A stretch of 22,706 bases of DNA from JALEGB01 sp038530925 (GCA_038530925.1 JBCBCG010000045.1:1-22706), one strand, 5' to 3'. Positions 1 through 7,192 are shown, numbered from the stretch's first letter. A program made the numbers and translations. Notes: generated by a model not told the origin, from the letters alone.

Positions 1-787
1 GTTCGAGTTCAATCCGCTTCTGTTGAAGAAAGTTGATGAACTCGAACTCCTGCTCTTCTTCGTCCCGGCGATCATCGCGCGGTTCTTCGAAGTTGATGAA
101 GGCCTGGAGCTGATCTTGCAGGATCCGCGCGCCATAGGCGACCGCGTCATCCGGTTTCAGAGAGCCGTCGGTCTCCACCTTGAGCGACAGCTTGTCATAA
201 TCGAGGACTTGGCCTTCGCGCGTCGGCTCCACCGTATAGGAGACGCGCTTGACCGGGCTGAACAGCGCATCGACGGAGATCATGCCGATCGGCGCGTCCT
301 CGGGCCGCGCCTTATCGGCCGCGACATAGCCTTTGCCAACCTCAGCGGTCAGCTCCATATGCAGCTCCGCGCCGGCGTCGAGATGGCAAATGAGGTGATC
401 GCGGTTCAGGATCTCCACGCCCGCGATCTCGACGATGTCGCCCGCGGTCACAGGGCCGGGCCCGGTCTGGCGCAGGGTGAGGCGCTTCGGCCCTTCCACA
501 TCCATGCGCAGCGCGATGCCTTTGACGTTCAGGACGATGTCCGTCACATCCTCGCGCACGCCCGCGACGGATGAAAACTCATGCAGAACGCCGTCGATTT
601 GAATCGAGGTGATCGCCGCGCCCTGCAGGCTCGACAGCAGCACGCGGCGCAGCGCGTTGCCGAGCGTCTGGCCGAAGCCGCGCTCCAGCGGTTCAGCGAC
701 CAACGTCGCCATTTTCGCCGGGTCGTGCCCTGGCGCGATGTCCAAGCCGCTCGGCCGGATCAGTTCTTTCCAGTTCTTCTCGATCAC
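1..787 (-). CDS. rpoA: RNA polymerase alpha subunit (3' end cut by window)
   Basis: Translating the minus strand from a GTG at 787 gives an open frame that runs off the left edge after 262 codons, beginning VIEKNWKELIRPSG. Alpha dimerises to seed RNA polymerase assembly, and its C-terminal domain contacts UP elements and activators. The N-terminal assembly domain is complete, with the family motif LGNALRRVLLSSLQG near residues 42-56 and HEFSSVAGVREDV following. The visible end (acidic EEEQEFEF) is the linker region, so roughly the last quarter, including the DNA-binding C-terminal domain, lies outside. The GTG start is chosen because GGAGG (795-799) sits 7 nt upstream and no better start exists. 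It follows rpsK after a long 196-nt spacer, as the last visible gene of the alpha cluster. Confidence 0.96.
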   Translation of the reverse strand, partial: MIEKNWKELIRPSGLDIAPGHDPAKMATLVAEPLERGFGQTLGNALRRVLLSSLQGAAITSIQIDGVLHEFSSVAGVREDVTDIVLNVKGIALRMDVEGPKRLTLRQTGPGPVTAGDIVEIAGVEILNRDHLICHLDAGAELHMELTAEVGKGYVAADKARPEDAPIGMISVDALFSPVKRVSYTVEPTREGQVLDYDKLSLKVETDGSLKPDDAVAYGARILQDQLQAFINFEEPRDDRRDEEEQEFEFINFLQQKRIELE

Positions 788-983
788 CAGAAGACCTCCA
801 TACTTGCACGGCGCGGTGATCGTCGCGCCGCGTGTCCCGAGGATGGCGCCCGCTTCAGCAGACGCCTTTAACGCCGGAAGCCCGCCGGTGAGGGCGGGCT
901 GTCTCAGCGTTCTCGCGCGCCGTCTCAGAAACCGCGGCGCCGTGCGCCTGCAGGATCCGTGAGCCGACGGATCGTTTAAGCCG
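788..983 (-). other. rpsK-rpoA spacer with three hairpins
   Basis: This 196-nt gap holds three inverted repeats in transcript order: GATCCGT/ACGGATC at 954-973 (7 bp, 6-nt loop), 11 nt after the rpsK stop; AGCCCGCC/GGCGGGCT at 879-900 (8 bp, 6-nt loop); and CGGCGCG/CGCGCCG at 809-830 (7 bp, 8-nt loop), just before the rpoA ribosome binding site. None is followed by a T run on the minus strand, so none looks like an intrinsic terminator. They could be processing or stability elements, or control rpoA translation; that is inference. I see no convincing promoter in the gap. Confidence 0.6.
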
Positions 984-1373
984 TCAGACGCGGCGGCGCT
1001 TTGGCGGGCGGCAGCCATTATGCGCGATCGGCGTCACATCGCGGATCGCCGTCACCTGAAATCCGACGGCCTGGAGCGCCCGCAGCGCGCTCTCGCGGCC
1101 CGAGCCTGGGCCCTGCACCTCGACCTCAAGCGTGCGCATCCCATGCTCTTGAGCTTTGCGTCCCGCGTCTTCCGCGGCGACCTGGGCGGCGTACGGCGTC
1201 GATTTCCGCGAACCCTTGAAGCCCATATGGCCGGCCGAAGACCAGGCGATCGTGTTGCCTTGCGCGTCCGCGATCGTGATCATCGTGTTGTTGAACGACG
1301 CGTTCACATGACAGACGCCGGACGAGATGTTCTTGCGCTCTTTGCGCTTCGTGCGGGTTTTCTCGCGAGCCAT
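984..1373 (-). CDS. rpsK: 30S ribosomal protein S11
   Basis: This 129-residue protein has the usual S11 length. S11 sits on the platform of the 30S subunit, near the E site and the 3' end of 16S rRNA. Diagnostic stretches include HVNASFNNTMITIADAQGN, the central SSAGHMGFKGSRKSTPYAAQ, and the conserved end DVTPIAHNGCRPPKRRRV. The N-terminus is basic and lysine-rich. The ATG start has GAGGA a few bases upstream, and the gene begins 18 nt after the rpsM stop, so the two are very probably co-transcribed and translationally linked. rpoA follows downstream. Confidence 0.98.
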   Translation of the reverse strand: MAREKTRTKRKERKNISSGVCHVNASFNNTMITIADAQGNTIAWSSAGHMGFKGSRKSTPYAAQVAAEDAGRKAQEHGMRTLEVEVQGPGSGRESALRALQAVGFQVTAIRDVTPIAHNGCRPPKRRRV

Positions 1374-1391
1374 CGGCGGCGGATCCTCTCG

Positions 1392-1760
1392 TTACTTCTT
1401 CTTGCCGGCGATCGGCTTCGCAGGGCCTTTGCGCGTGCGCGCATTGGTGTGGGTGCGCTGGCCGCGCACAGGCAGGCCGCGGCGATGGCGCAAGCCGCGA
1501 TAGCAGCCGAGATCCATCAGACGCTTCACATTCACCGCGCGCGCGCGGCGCAGATCGCCTTCGACCGAGTAATTCTGGTCGATATGCTCGCGGATCTGCA
1601 GCACCTCGGCGTCAGACAACTCATTGACGCGCCGCGCCTCATCGATGCCGATGGCTTTGAGTATATCCCGCGCGCTCGTCGCGCCGATCCCATGAATATA
1701 GGTCAACGCGATCAAAGCGCGTTTGCCTGTTGGTATGTTCACGCCCGCAATGCGCGCCAC
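1392..1760 (-). CDS. rpsM: 30S ribosomal protein S13
   Basis: This 122-residue protein matches S13 throughout: MARIAGVNIPTGKRA at the start, the helix-hairpin-helix-like THYIHGIG-type segment (here LTYIHGIGATSARDIL), and the tRNA- and 16S-contacting basic tail CYRGLRHRRGLPVRGQRT followed by HTNARTRKG. S13 lies in the 30S head and contributes to bridges with 50S and to P-site tRNA contact. The start codon is GTG, with GGAG seven bases upstream; this is where all S13 homologues begin. It is separated from adk by 103 nt containing a promoter candidate, and is followed by rpsK 18 nt later. Confidence 0.98.
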   Translation of the reverse strand: MARIAGVNIPTGKRALIALTYIHGIGATSARDILKAIGIDEARRVNELSDAEVLQIREHIDQNYSVEGDLRRARAVNVKRLMDLGCYRGLRHRRGLPVRGQRTHTNARTRKGPAKPIAGKKK

Positions 1761-1789
1761 AATTCGTCTCCATCTCTCAAGAAGCCGCG

Positions 1790-1818
1790 CTTATCCACTG
1801 ATCGCGCCGCTTGGTCAA
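1790..1818 (-). promoter_or_regulatory. candidate promoter for rpsM-rpsK-rpoA
   Basis: On the minus strand TTGACC (1818-1813, 5 of 6 to TTGACA) is followed after exactly 17 nt by GATAAG (1795-1790, 4 of 6 to TATAAT). Transcription would start near 1783 and leave a leader of about 20 nt before the GTG of rpsM. The match and spacing are good but not exceptional, and read-through from adk is also possible. Confidence 0.45.
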
Positions 1819-1820
1819 GT

Positions 1821-1841
1821 CGGCGCAGTCAAGCTGCGCCG
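1821..1841 (-). other. hairpin downstream of adk
   Basis: CGGCGCAG and CTGCGCCG form a perfect 8-bp stem with a 5-nt loop, 22 nt after the adk stop and directly upstream of the candidate rpsM promoter. No T tract follows on the minus strand. It may be a weak 3' end or processing site for the spc transcript. Confidence 0.4.
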
Positions 1842-1863
1842 CGTCCTCATCTCTTGATCGGCG

Positions 1864-2511
1864 TCAGGCGCCGATCGCATCCTTCACTTGCCGCGTCACG
1901 TCGTCGATATCGGCCATGCCGTCAATGCTGCGCAGTTTTCCGGTTTGCTGGTAATAGGCGATCAAAGGCGCGGTCTGCGCGTGATACGCCTCGAGCCGGC
2001 TTCTCACCGTTTCAGCGTTGTCGTCCGGCCGGCGTTTGAAATCGGTCGCGCCGCATTTGTCGCAGACGCCGTCCTTCGCCGGCCGCTTGGCCACATCATG
2101 ATAGCCCTCGCCGCAATTGGCGCAGGTGAAGCGGCCTGAGATGCGGCCGACCAGCGCCTCGTCATCGACTTGCATCTCAACCACCGCGTCGAGCGCTTTG
2201 CCTTTTTCCTGCAGCAGCTTGTCGAGCGCTTCCGCCTGAGCGGTGGTGCGCGGAAAGCCGTCGAAAATCGCGCCTTGGGCCAGATCCGGCGCGTCCAGCC
2301 GGTCCGACACGACGCCGATCACGATGTCGTCGGAGACAAGCTCGCCCGCCTCCATCACCGCTTTCGCTTTCATCCCGATCTCCGAGCCGGAGGCGACGGC
2401 GGCGCGCAGCATGTCGCCCGTGGAGAGCTGCACCATGCCGGTGCGCTCCTCCAAAATCCGCGCTTGGGTTCCTTTGCCCGCGCCCGGCGGTCCAATCAGG
2501 ATGATGTTCAC
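1864..2511 (-). CDS. adk: adenylate kinase, zinc-binding LID form
   Basis: Adenylate kinase catalyses ATP + AMP to 2 ADP in the cytoplasm. The 215-residue protein starts MNIILIGPPGAGKGTQ, with the P-loop at residues 7-15. It carries the AMP-binding TGDMLR and the DGFPRT motif near 84-89. The long-form LID has four cysteines (C130, C133, C150, C153) in two CxxC pairs, the zinc-binding pattern of many bacterial enzymes; E. coli lacks these cysteines. The start codon is GTG and overlaps the secY stop as GTGA, with GGAGG nine bases upstream inside secY, so translation is probably coupled. The secY-adk pairing is common in bacteria. Confidence 0.98.
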   Translation of the reverse strand: MNIILIGPPGAGKGTQARILEERTGMVQLSTGDMLRAAVASGSEIGMKAKAVMEAGELVSDDIVIGVVSDRLDAPDLAQGAIFDGFPRTTAQAEALDKLLQEKGKALDAVVEMQVDDEALVGRISGRFTCANCGEGYHDVAKRPAKDGVCDKCGATDFKRRPDDNAETVRSRLEAYHAQTAPLIAYYQQTGKLRSIDGMADIDDVTRQVKDAIGA

Positions 2512-3851
2512 TTGCGACGGCCTCCCCGAAGTTTCGATTTTTTGATCAAGCCTTCGTATTGATGCGCCAACAGGTGACTTTGGACCTGACTGATCGTGTC
2601 CATCGTCACGCTGACGATGATCAGGATCGAGGTGCCGCCGAAATAGAAGAAGAGCTGCACGTTCAAGCTCGATATCAACAGTTCGGGCAACAGACAGACG
2701 AAAGCGAGATAAGCGGCTCCGACCACGGTGAGGCGGGTCAGCACGTAATCGAGATAAGCGGCTGTGTTCTTTCCGGGCTTCACGCCAGGCACATAGCCGC
2801 CATGCTTCTTGAGGTTATCCGCCACTTCCTGCGGATTGAACACGATCGCCGTGTAAAAGAAGCAGAAGAAGATGATCAACCCGGCGAAGAGCGCCATGTA
2901 AAGCGGCGAGCCGCGGCCGAGATACGCCGACACCTCCGTCAACAGGCCCGCTTCGCCGCCTGCGCCTTGGAAACCGGCGATGGTGGCCGGCATCAGCAGC
3001 AGCGAGGAGGCGAAGATCGGCGGGATGACGCCGGCGGTGTTCACCTTCAGCGGCAAGTGCGAACTGTCGCCTTTGAAGACCTTCTGGCCCACTTGTCGCT
3101 GAGGATACTGGATCAAAACGCGGCGCTGGGCGCGCTCGACGAACACGACGAACGCCACCACGCCGACCGCCAGCAGCAGGACGCCGATCACGATCAGCGC
3201 GTTGCCGACCTCGCGCTGGGTTGTGAAGAAGGTCGAGAGCGCGGCCGGCAACTCCGCGATGATGCCCACGAAAATGATCAGCGAGATGCCGTTGCCAACG
3301 CCACGCGCCGTGATCTGCTCGCCGAGCCACATCAGCATCACCGTGCCGCCGACCAGCGTGATCACCGCGGAAGCCATGAAGAAGAAGCCGGGCTCAAGCG
3401 CCAAGGGCTGCGGCCCGCTCTGCAAGCCGAAGGCGATGCCGTAAGCCTGAAGCGTCGCCAGGATCACGGTGCCGTAGCGGGTGTATTGGTTGATCTTCTT
3501 ACGGCCGGCCTCACCCTCTTTCTTCAGCGCTTCAAGCGACGGCACCATCGTCGTCATCAGCTGCATGATGATCGAGGCGGAGATGTACGGCATGATGCCG
3601 AGGGCGAAAATCGCCATGCGGCCCACGGCGCCGCCCGAGAACATGTTGAAGACGCCGAGCACGCCTTGGCGCGTTTGTTCGAGGAAACTGTTCAGCGCGA
3701 TCGGGTCGATGCCGGGCAGCGGGATATAGGTGCCGAGGCGGTAGACGATGAGGATGATCAGCGTGAAGAAGATGCGCTGCTGCAGCTCCTTCGCCTTGGA
3801 GAACGTGCTCCAGCTAATATTCGCAGCGAGCTGCTCCGCGGCGGACGCCAT
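2508..3851 (-). CDS. secY: preprotein translocase subunit SecY
   Basis: SecY is the channel subunit of the SecYEG translocon in the inner membrane, which exports or inserts unfolded proteins. The 447-residue protein has about ten hydrophobic segments. Family landmarks include FTLIILIVYRLGTYIPLPGI in TM1, GIMPYISASIIMQL in TM2, LWLGEQIT-like text (LMWLGEQITARGVGNGISLI) before the TM5 region, the cytoplasmic loop with QRQVGQKVFKGDSSHLPLKV, and a basic C-terminus. The start fits SecY homologues, with GGGAGG eight bases upstream. It follows rplO after 80 nt and overlaps adk by 4 nt. Confidence 0.98.
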   Translation of the reverse strand: MASAAEQLAANISWSTFSKAKELQQRIFFTLIILIVYRLGTYIPLPGIDPIALNSFLEQTRQGVLGVFNMFSGGAVGRMAIFALGIMPYISASIIMQLMTTMVPSLEALKKEGEAGRKKINQYTRYGTVILATLQAYGIAFGLQSGPQPLALEPGFFFMASAVITLVGGTVMLMWLGEQITARGVGNGISLIIFVGIIAELPAALSTFFTTQREVGNALIVIGVLLLAVGVVAFVVFVERAQRRVLIQYPQRQVGQKVFKGDSSHLPLKVNTAGVIPPIFASSLLLMPATIAGFQGAGGEAGLLTEVSAYLGRGSPLYMALFAGLIIFFCFFYTAIVFNPQEVADNLKKHGGYVPGVKPGKNTAAYLDYVLTRLTVVGAAYLAFVCLLPELLISSLNVQLFFYFGGTSILIIVSVTMDTISQVQSHLLAHQYEGLIKKSKLRGGRRK

Positions 3852-3867
3852 CGTTCATTCCTCCCAC

Positions 3868-3884
3868 CGGGCCGCTCCGGCCCG
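3868..3884 (-). other. hairpin ahead of secY
   Basis: CGGGCCG and CGGCCCG form a perfect 7-bp stem around a 3-nt loop in the rplO-secY spacer. It lies immediately upstream of the secY ribosome binding site (about 3859-3865). With no T run it is not a terminator; it could mask or organise the secY initiation region. Confidence 0.4.
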
Positions 3885-3931
3885 CCCAGCCGCCGCGGCG
3901 CCCATCTGACGGCCGCGCGGCGTGATCGGCC

Positions 3932-4459
3932 TTACTTCTTGGCCTTCGCTTTGGCGCGCCGCTTCTCCGCTTTGGCCGCGCGCTCCTCAGGGGTCTTGCC
4001 CGGCGGCGTCACCGTGACGGCGCCGCCCGCGCTCTTAACCGCCTCCGCCGCCGTCGCGCTCGCGCCCGAGAGCGACAGCGTTAGGGCCGCCTTCAATTCG
4101 CCGCGCCCCAAGAGACGCACGCCATCTTTCTTGCGGCGCACCACGCCCTTCTCCACCAGCGCCGCTTCATCAAGCGTGTCGCCCGCGCTGATCTTGCCCG
4201 CATCCACCGCCGCTTGCAGCGTCGCAAGGTTGATCACCGAAAAGGTCTTTCCGAATGTATTGTTGAAGCCGCGCTTCGGAAGGCGCCGGTAGAGCGGCAT
4301 CTGGCCGCCCTCAAAGCCGTTGATCGCGACGCCGGAGCGCGAAGTCTGGCCCTTGATGCCGCGGCCGCCGGTCTTGCCCTTGCCCGATCCCGGGCCGCGG
4401 CCGACGCGCATCCGCCGTTTGGTCGCGCCCGGATTGTCGCTAAGCTCAGTCAGTTTCAT
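3932..4459 (-). CDS. rplO: 50S ribosomal protein L15
   Basis: L15 is a 50S assembly protein that reaches deep into domain II of 23S rRNA. The 175-residue product opens MKLTELSDNPGATKRRMRVG, followed by the glycine-rich extended arm GPGSGKGKTGGRGIKGQ and RSGVAINGFEGGQMPLYRRLPKRGF, then the globular domain (residues about 80-150). It ends in a lysine-, alanine- and arginine-rich tail (RAAKAEKRRAKAKAKK) that makes it longer than the 144 residues of E. coli L15; such tails are common in alphaproteobacteria. GAAGGAG precedes the ATG. It sits in the spc cluster between rpmD and secY. Confidence 0.98.
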   Translation of the reverse strand: MKLTELSDNPGATKRRMRVGRGPGSGKGKTGGRGIKGQTSRSGVAINGFEGGQMPLYRRLPKRGFNNTFGKTFSVINLATLQAAVDAGKISAGDTLDEAALVEKGVVRRKKDGVRLLGRGELKAALTLSLSGASATAAEAVKSAGGAVTVTPPGKTPEERAAKAEKRRAKAKAKK

Positions 4460-4504
4460 GACGCTCTCCTTCTGGTCGGACCGTCCCGAAGCGCGTCATC
4501 CGCT

Positions 4505-4531
4505 CCGGCGCCATCGACAGGCGCCCGCCGG
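4505..4531 (-). other. hairpin in rpmD-rplO spacer
   Basis: The 115-nt spacer between rpmD and rplO contains GGCGCC at 507-512 and again at 520-525 (relative to 4000), giving a 6-bp stem with a 7-nt loop. An alternative pairing, CCGGCG with CGCCGG, uses the flanks. No T tract follows. Function is unknown. Confidence 0.3.
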
Positions 4532-4574
4532 CTCTTCGTCGGCTGCGCCGCTCATCGCCTTTGGGGCGGCGAGA

Positions 4575-4772
4575 TCAGCCCTTTTCTTCGACGATCTCCA
4601 CCATGTGGCGCACTTTGCGGATCATGCCGCGCACGGCCGGCGTGTCCTCAAGCTCGCGCACGCGGTGCATCTTGTTGAGGCCGAGCCCCACCAACGTGGC
4701 GCGCTGATCCGCCGGTCGGCGGATCGGGCTGCCGGTCTGCTTGATCACGATCGTCTTTTTGCTCTCGGCCAT
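4575..4772 (-). CDS. rpmD: 50S ribosomal protein L30
   Basis: This 65-residue protein is L30, a small 50S protein on the solvent side near 5S rRNA contacts. It shows the family core: TIVIKQTGSPIRRPADQRAT, then LVGLGLNKMHRVRELEDTP and a hydrophobic end IRKVRHMVEIVEE. The length is close to the usual 60. GGGAGG lies a few bases upstream of the ATG. It starts 29 nt after rpsE, as normal for the spc cluster. Confidence 0.97.
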   Translation of the reverse strand: MAESKKTIVIKQTGSPIRRPADQRATLVGLGLNKMHRVRELEDTPAVRGMIRKVRHMVEIVEEKG

Positions 4773-4801
4773 CGCGGCCTCCCTGGTTGATCAGAGCCGG
4801 C

Positions 4802-5383
4802 TCACGCCTGCGCTTCGGCCGCTTCGGCTTTCGGCTCCGCCGCCTCGCCGCGGCGCGGAAGGATGTCGCCCACTTTCTTGCCGCGCCGCGCCGCCACCAT
4901 CCGCGGCGAGTTCTCTTTCGAGAGCGCGTCGAAGGTCGCGCGCACCATGTTGTACGGATTGGCGCTGCCAAGCGACTTGGCCACGACATCCTGCACGCCC
5001 AGCGTCTCAAACACGGCGCGCATCGGTCCGCCGGCGATGATGCCGGTGCCCTGCGGCGCCGAGCGCATCACCACCTTGCCGGCACCCCAGCGCCCTTCGA
5101 TGTCGTGATGGATGGTCCGGCCTTCGCGCAGCGGCACGCGCAGCATCTGATGCTTGGCCTTCTCGGTGGCTTTGCGGATCGCTTCGGGCACTTCTTTCGC
5201 CTTGCCATGGCCGAAGCCGACACGGCCCTTCTGATCGCCCACCACCACAAGCGCCGCGAAGCCGAAGCGGCGCCCGCCTTTCACGACTTTCGCGACACGG
5301 TTGATATGGACCAGACGGTCGACGAATTCGCTGTCGCGATCATCATCCCGCCCGCCTCGGTCTCTGCGGTCTTCACGCGCCAT
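4802..5383 (-). CDS. rpsE: 30S ribosomal protein S5
   Basis: S5 helps form the mRNA entry channel and affects decoding accuracy. The 193-residue protein has a charged, disordered N-terminus (REDRRDRGGRDDDRDSE), then the double-stranded-RNA-binding-like domain starting FVDRLVHINRVAKVVKGGRR, the loop GDQKGRVGFGHGKAKEVPEA, and the C-terminal domain with SAPQGTGIIAGGPMRAVFE and GSANPYNMVRATFDAL. It ends in an alanine- and glutamate-rich tail (AAEPKAEAAEAQA). The start matches homologues and has GAGGA nearby. It lies between rplR and rpmD. Confidence 0.98.
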   Translation of the reverse strand: MAREDRRDRGGRDDDRDSEFVDRLVHINRVAKVVKGGRRFGFAALVVVGDQKGRVGFGHGKAKEVPEAIRKATEKAKHQMLRVPLREGRTIHHDIEGRWGAGKVVMRSAPQGTGIIAGGPMRAVFETLGVQDVVAKSLGSANPYNMVRATFDALSKENSPRMVAARRGKKVGDILPRRGEAAEPKAEAAEAQA

Positions 5384-5406
5384 GGCGTCCTCGTCTCCCC
5401 ATGCGC

Positions 5407-5423
5407 AGCGGCGACGCCGCGCT
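5407..5423 (-). other. bulged hairpin in rplR-rpsE spacer
   Basis: AGCG-C-GGC and GCCGCT on the minus strand pair with a single bulged base around a 3-nt loop in the 51-nt spacer, upstream of the rpsE ribosome binding site. It is short and could be chance in such GC-rich DNA. Confidence 0.25.
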
Positions 5424-5434
5424 CATCAAATCGA

Positions 5435-5794
5435 TCAAAACTTCAAGCCGCCCTCGCGTGCGGCGTCCGCCAAGGCTTTGACGCGGCCGTGAAACAGATA
5501 GGCGCCGCGATCGAAGAACACCTCTTCAACGCCCGCCTGCTTCGCGCGCTCGGCGATCAAAGCGCCGACTTTGCTGGCCGCGTCGACATTGCGCTTTCCG
5601 CGCAAGCCGAGGCTCGGCTCGACCGTTGAAGCGGCCGCGAGCGTCTTGCCCTGGCGGTCGTCGATCACCTGAGCGTAGATGTTCTGGCTCGAGCGGAACA
5701 CCGACAGCCGTGGCCGGTCATTCGCCATTTTCTTCAGCTTATTGCGCACCCGCAAGCGACGGCGGGCCGTGATCATGTGTTTCTTCAGCGGCAT
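5435..5794 (-). CDS. rplR: 50S ribosomal protein L18
   Basis: L18 binds 5S rRNA and anchors it to the central protuberance. The 119-residue protein has the basic arm TARRRLRVRNKLKK, then RPRLSVFRSSQNIYAQVIDD, the LAAASTVE segment, VGALIAERAKQAGVEEVFFD and the typical ending HGRVKALADAAREGGLKF. The ATG at 5794 has GGAG at a good 6-nt distance, favouring it over the in-frame ATG six codons further in. It lies 72 nt after rplF and 51 nt before rpsE. Confidence 0.98.
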   Translation of the reverse strand: MPLKKHMITARRRLRVRNKLKKMANDRPRLSVFRSSQNIYAQVIDDRQGKTLAAASTVEPSLGLRGKRNVDAASKVGALIAERAKQAGVEEVFFDRGAYLFHGRVKALADAAREGGLKF

Positions 5795-5827
5795 CGCCGT
5801 CTCCGATCTTCGCGCGCCCTCACGCTT

Positions 5828-5854
5828 GCGCCGCGCCCTCCGACAAGGCGGCGC
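5828..5854 (-). other. hairpin in rplF-rplR spacer
   Basis: GCGCCGC and GCGGCGC form a perfect 7-bp stem around a 13-nt loop in the 72-nt spacer, upstream of the rplR ribosome binding site. No T tract follows on the transcribed strand. Confidence 0.35.
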
Positions 5855-5866
5855 TGCGCTCGCGCG

Positions 5867-6400
5867 TTACTTCTTCTTGCCTTCCTTACGGAAGATGTAT
5901 TCGTCAGCGTATTTCACGCCTTTGCCTTTATAGGGCTCCGGCCGGCGCCAATTGCGGATCTCGGCGGCCACTTGGCCGACTTGCTGCGCGTCTGCGCCAT
6001 GCACCTCGATCTCGGTCGGCTTCGGCGCCTTGATCTCGATCCCGTCCGGGATCGGATACTCGACGTCATGGCTGTAGCCGAGCGCCAGCTTCAGCGTCTT
6101 GCCTTGCACCTGCGCGCGGTAGCCGACGCCGTTGATCTCGAGCTTCTTGGTGAAGCCGTCGCTGACGCCGGTCACGAGATTCGCGACCCGCGTGCGCGAC
6201 ATGCCCCACATCTGGCGGGCCCGCTTGCTCTCGCCGCGCGGACTGACGGTGATCTGGTCATCCTTCAGCTCGACGCTCACATCATCGGGACAAGCGAAGG
6301 AGAGCTGGCCTTTCGGTCCCTTCGCCTCCACCAATTGTCCTTTCACCGCCGCGGTCACGCCCTTCGGCACCGGGACCGGCAGCTTGCCGATTCTAGACAT
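5867..6400 (-). CDS. rplF: 50S ribosomal protein L6
   Basis: L6 is a two-domain 50S protein near the sarcin-ricin loop and factor-binding site. The 177-residue product, the usual length, begins MSRIGKLPVPVPKGV. The first domain carries KGPKGQLSFACPDDVSV and MWGMSRTRVANLVTGVSDGF. The second domain shows GVGYRAQVQGKTLKLALGYS and the end motif RRPEPYKGKGVKYADEYIFR with KEGKKK. AAGGGGA precedes the ATG. It starts 19 nt after rpsH and is followed by rplR. Confidence 0.99.
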   Translation of the reverse strand: MSRIGKLPVPVPKGVTAAVKGQLVEAKGPKGQLSFACPDDVSVELKDDQITVSPRGESKRARQMWGMSRTRVANLVTGVSDGFTKKLEINGVGYRAQVQGKTLKLALGYSHDVEYPIPDGIEIKAPKPTEIEVHGADAQQVGQVAAEIRNWRRPEPYKGKGVKYADEYIFRKEGKKK

Positions 6401-6419
6401 CGCGCTTTCCCCTTCCGCC

Positions 6420-6857
6420 TTAGAAGACCGTGCAGATCAGCTCGCCGCCCACATTGAGCTCGCGCGCCTTCGCATCAGTCATCACGCCCTTATTCGTCGA
6501 GATCACCGCCACGCCGAGGCCGTTGCGCACCTCGGGCAGCTCCTTCGACGCGAAATAGGCCCGGCGACCAGGCTTCGAGACGCGCTTCAGCTCTTTGATA
6601 ACCGGCTGGCCTTCGAAATATTTGAGCCCGATCTCGAGCTCTTTCAGGCCGGTCGGGCCGTCCACTTCGATCACGCTGCGCAGAAAGCCCTCCTCCACCA
6701 GCACTTCGAGGATCCGGCGCTTCTTCACCGAGGCGCGGCAGCGCACCGTGCCGTGATGGCGCATCAGCCCGTTCCGGATCCGCGCCAGCATGTCGGCGAT
6801 TGGGTCGGTCAGATTGTCCTTCGCCGGCATCGGCCGGCCTTTGGTCGCAAGGCTCAT
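6420..6857 (-). CDS. rpsH: 30S ribosomal protein S8
   Basis: S8 binds the central domain of 16S rRNA early in 30S assembly; in E. coli it is also the translational repressor of the spc operon. The protein has DPIADMLARIRNG, KKRRILEVLVEEGFLRSV, KRVSKPGRRAYFASKELP and the conserved end GLGVAVISTNKGVMTDAKAR with ELNVGGELICTVF. The ATG at 6857 gives 145 residues, about ten more than usual at the N-terminus. It is preferred because AGGAG stands 6 nt upstream, built around the TAG stop of rpsN; the inner ATG at 6830 would give 136 residues but has only a weak site. Confidence 0.96.
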   Translation of the reverse strand: MSLATKGRPMPAKDNLTDPIADMLARIRNGLMRHHGTVRCRASVKKRRILEVLVEEGFLRSVIEVDGPTGLKELEIGLKYFEGQPVIKELKRVSKPGRRAYFASKELPEVRNGLGVAVISTNKGVMTDAKARELNVGGELICTVF

Positions 6858-6866
6858 GATCCGCTC

Positions 6867-7172
6867 CTACCAGCTCGACTTCACGACGCCGGGCAACAGC
6901 CCTTGGCTGCCGAGTTCACGCAGCGCGATCCGGCTCATTTGCAGCTTGCGGTAATAGGCCTTCGGCCGACCCGACACGCGGCAGCGATTATTGAGCCGCG
7001 TCGGCGCGCTGTTGCGCGGCAGCTTCGCAAGCTTCAGCCGCGCCTTGAAGCGCTCTTCCGCCGGCAACTCCGTGTTGTCGGCGATCTCTTTCAGCGCCGC
7101 CCGCTTTTCGGCGTAGCGCGCGACCATGCGCTCCCGCTTTTTCTGGCGCTCGACCATGGAGACTTTCGCCAT
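6867..7172 (-). CDS. rpsN: 30S ribosomal protein S14, zinc-independent form
   Basis: This 101-residue S14 has the long form without CxxC zinc ligands: only one cysteine is present, in LNNRCRVSGRPKAYYRKLQM. S14 lies in the 30S head and is a late-assembling protein. The N-terminus MAKVSMVERQKKRERMVARY and the end SRIALRELGSQGLLPGVVKS (with SW) are typical. GGAG lies seven bases before the ATG. It follows rplE by 20 nt, and its stop codon TAG is part of the ribosome binding site of rpsH. The family also includes a short zinc-binding type; this is clearly not it. Confidence 0.98.
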   Translation of the reverse strand: MAKVSMVERQKKRERMVARYAEKRAALKEIADNTELPAEERFKARLKLAKLPRNSAPTRLNNRCRVSGRPKAYYRKLQMSRIALRELGSQGLLPGVVKSSW

Positions 7173-7192
7173 TTCGCTTCTCCTCTCCGCGC

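Noticed and set aside
879..900. Hairpin in the rpsK-rpoA gap as an intrinsic terminator
   Set aside because: The stem is good, but the minus-strand sequence after it (TTCCGGCG) is not a T tract, and rpoA follows in the same direction.
2559..4292. A 577-codon open frame on the plus strand opposite secY and rplO
   Set aside because: It lies entirely antisense to conserved genes, its product is an odd histidine-, arginine- and aspartate-rich sequence, and such frames arise from GC-rich third codon positions. No domain is recognisable.
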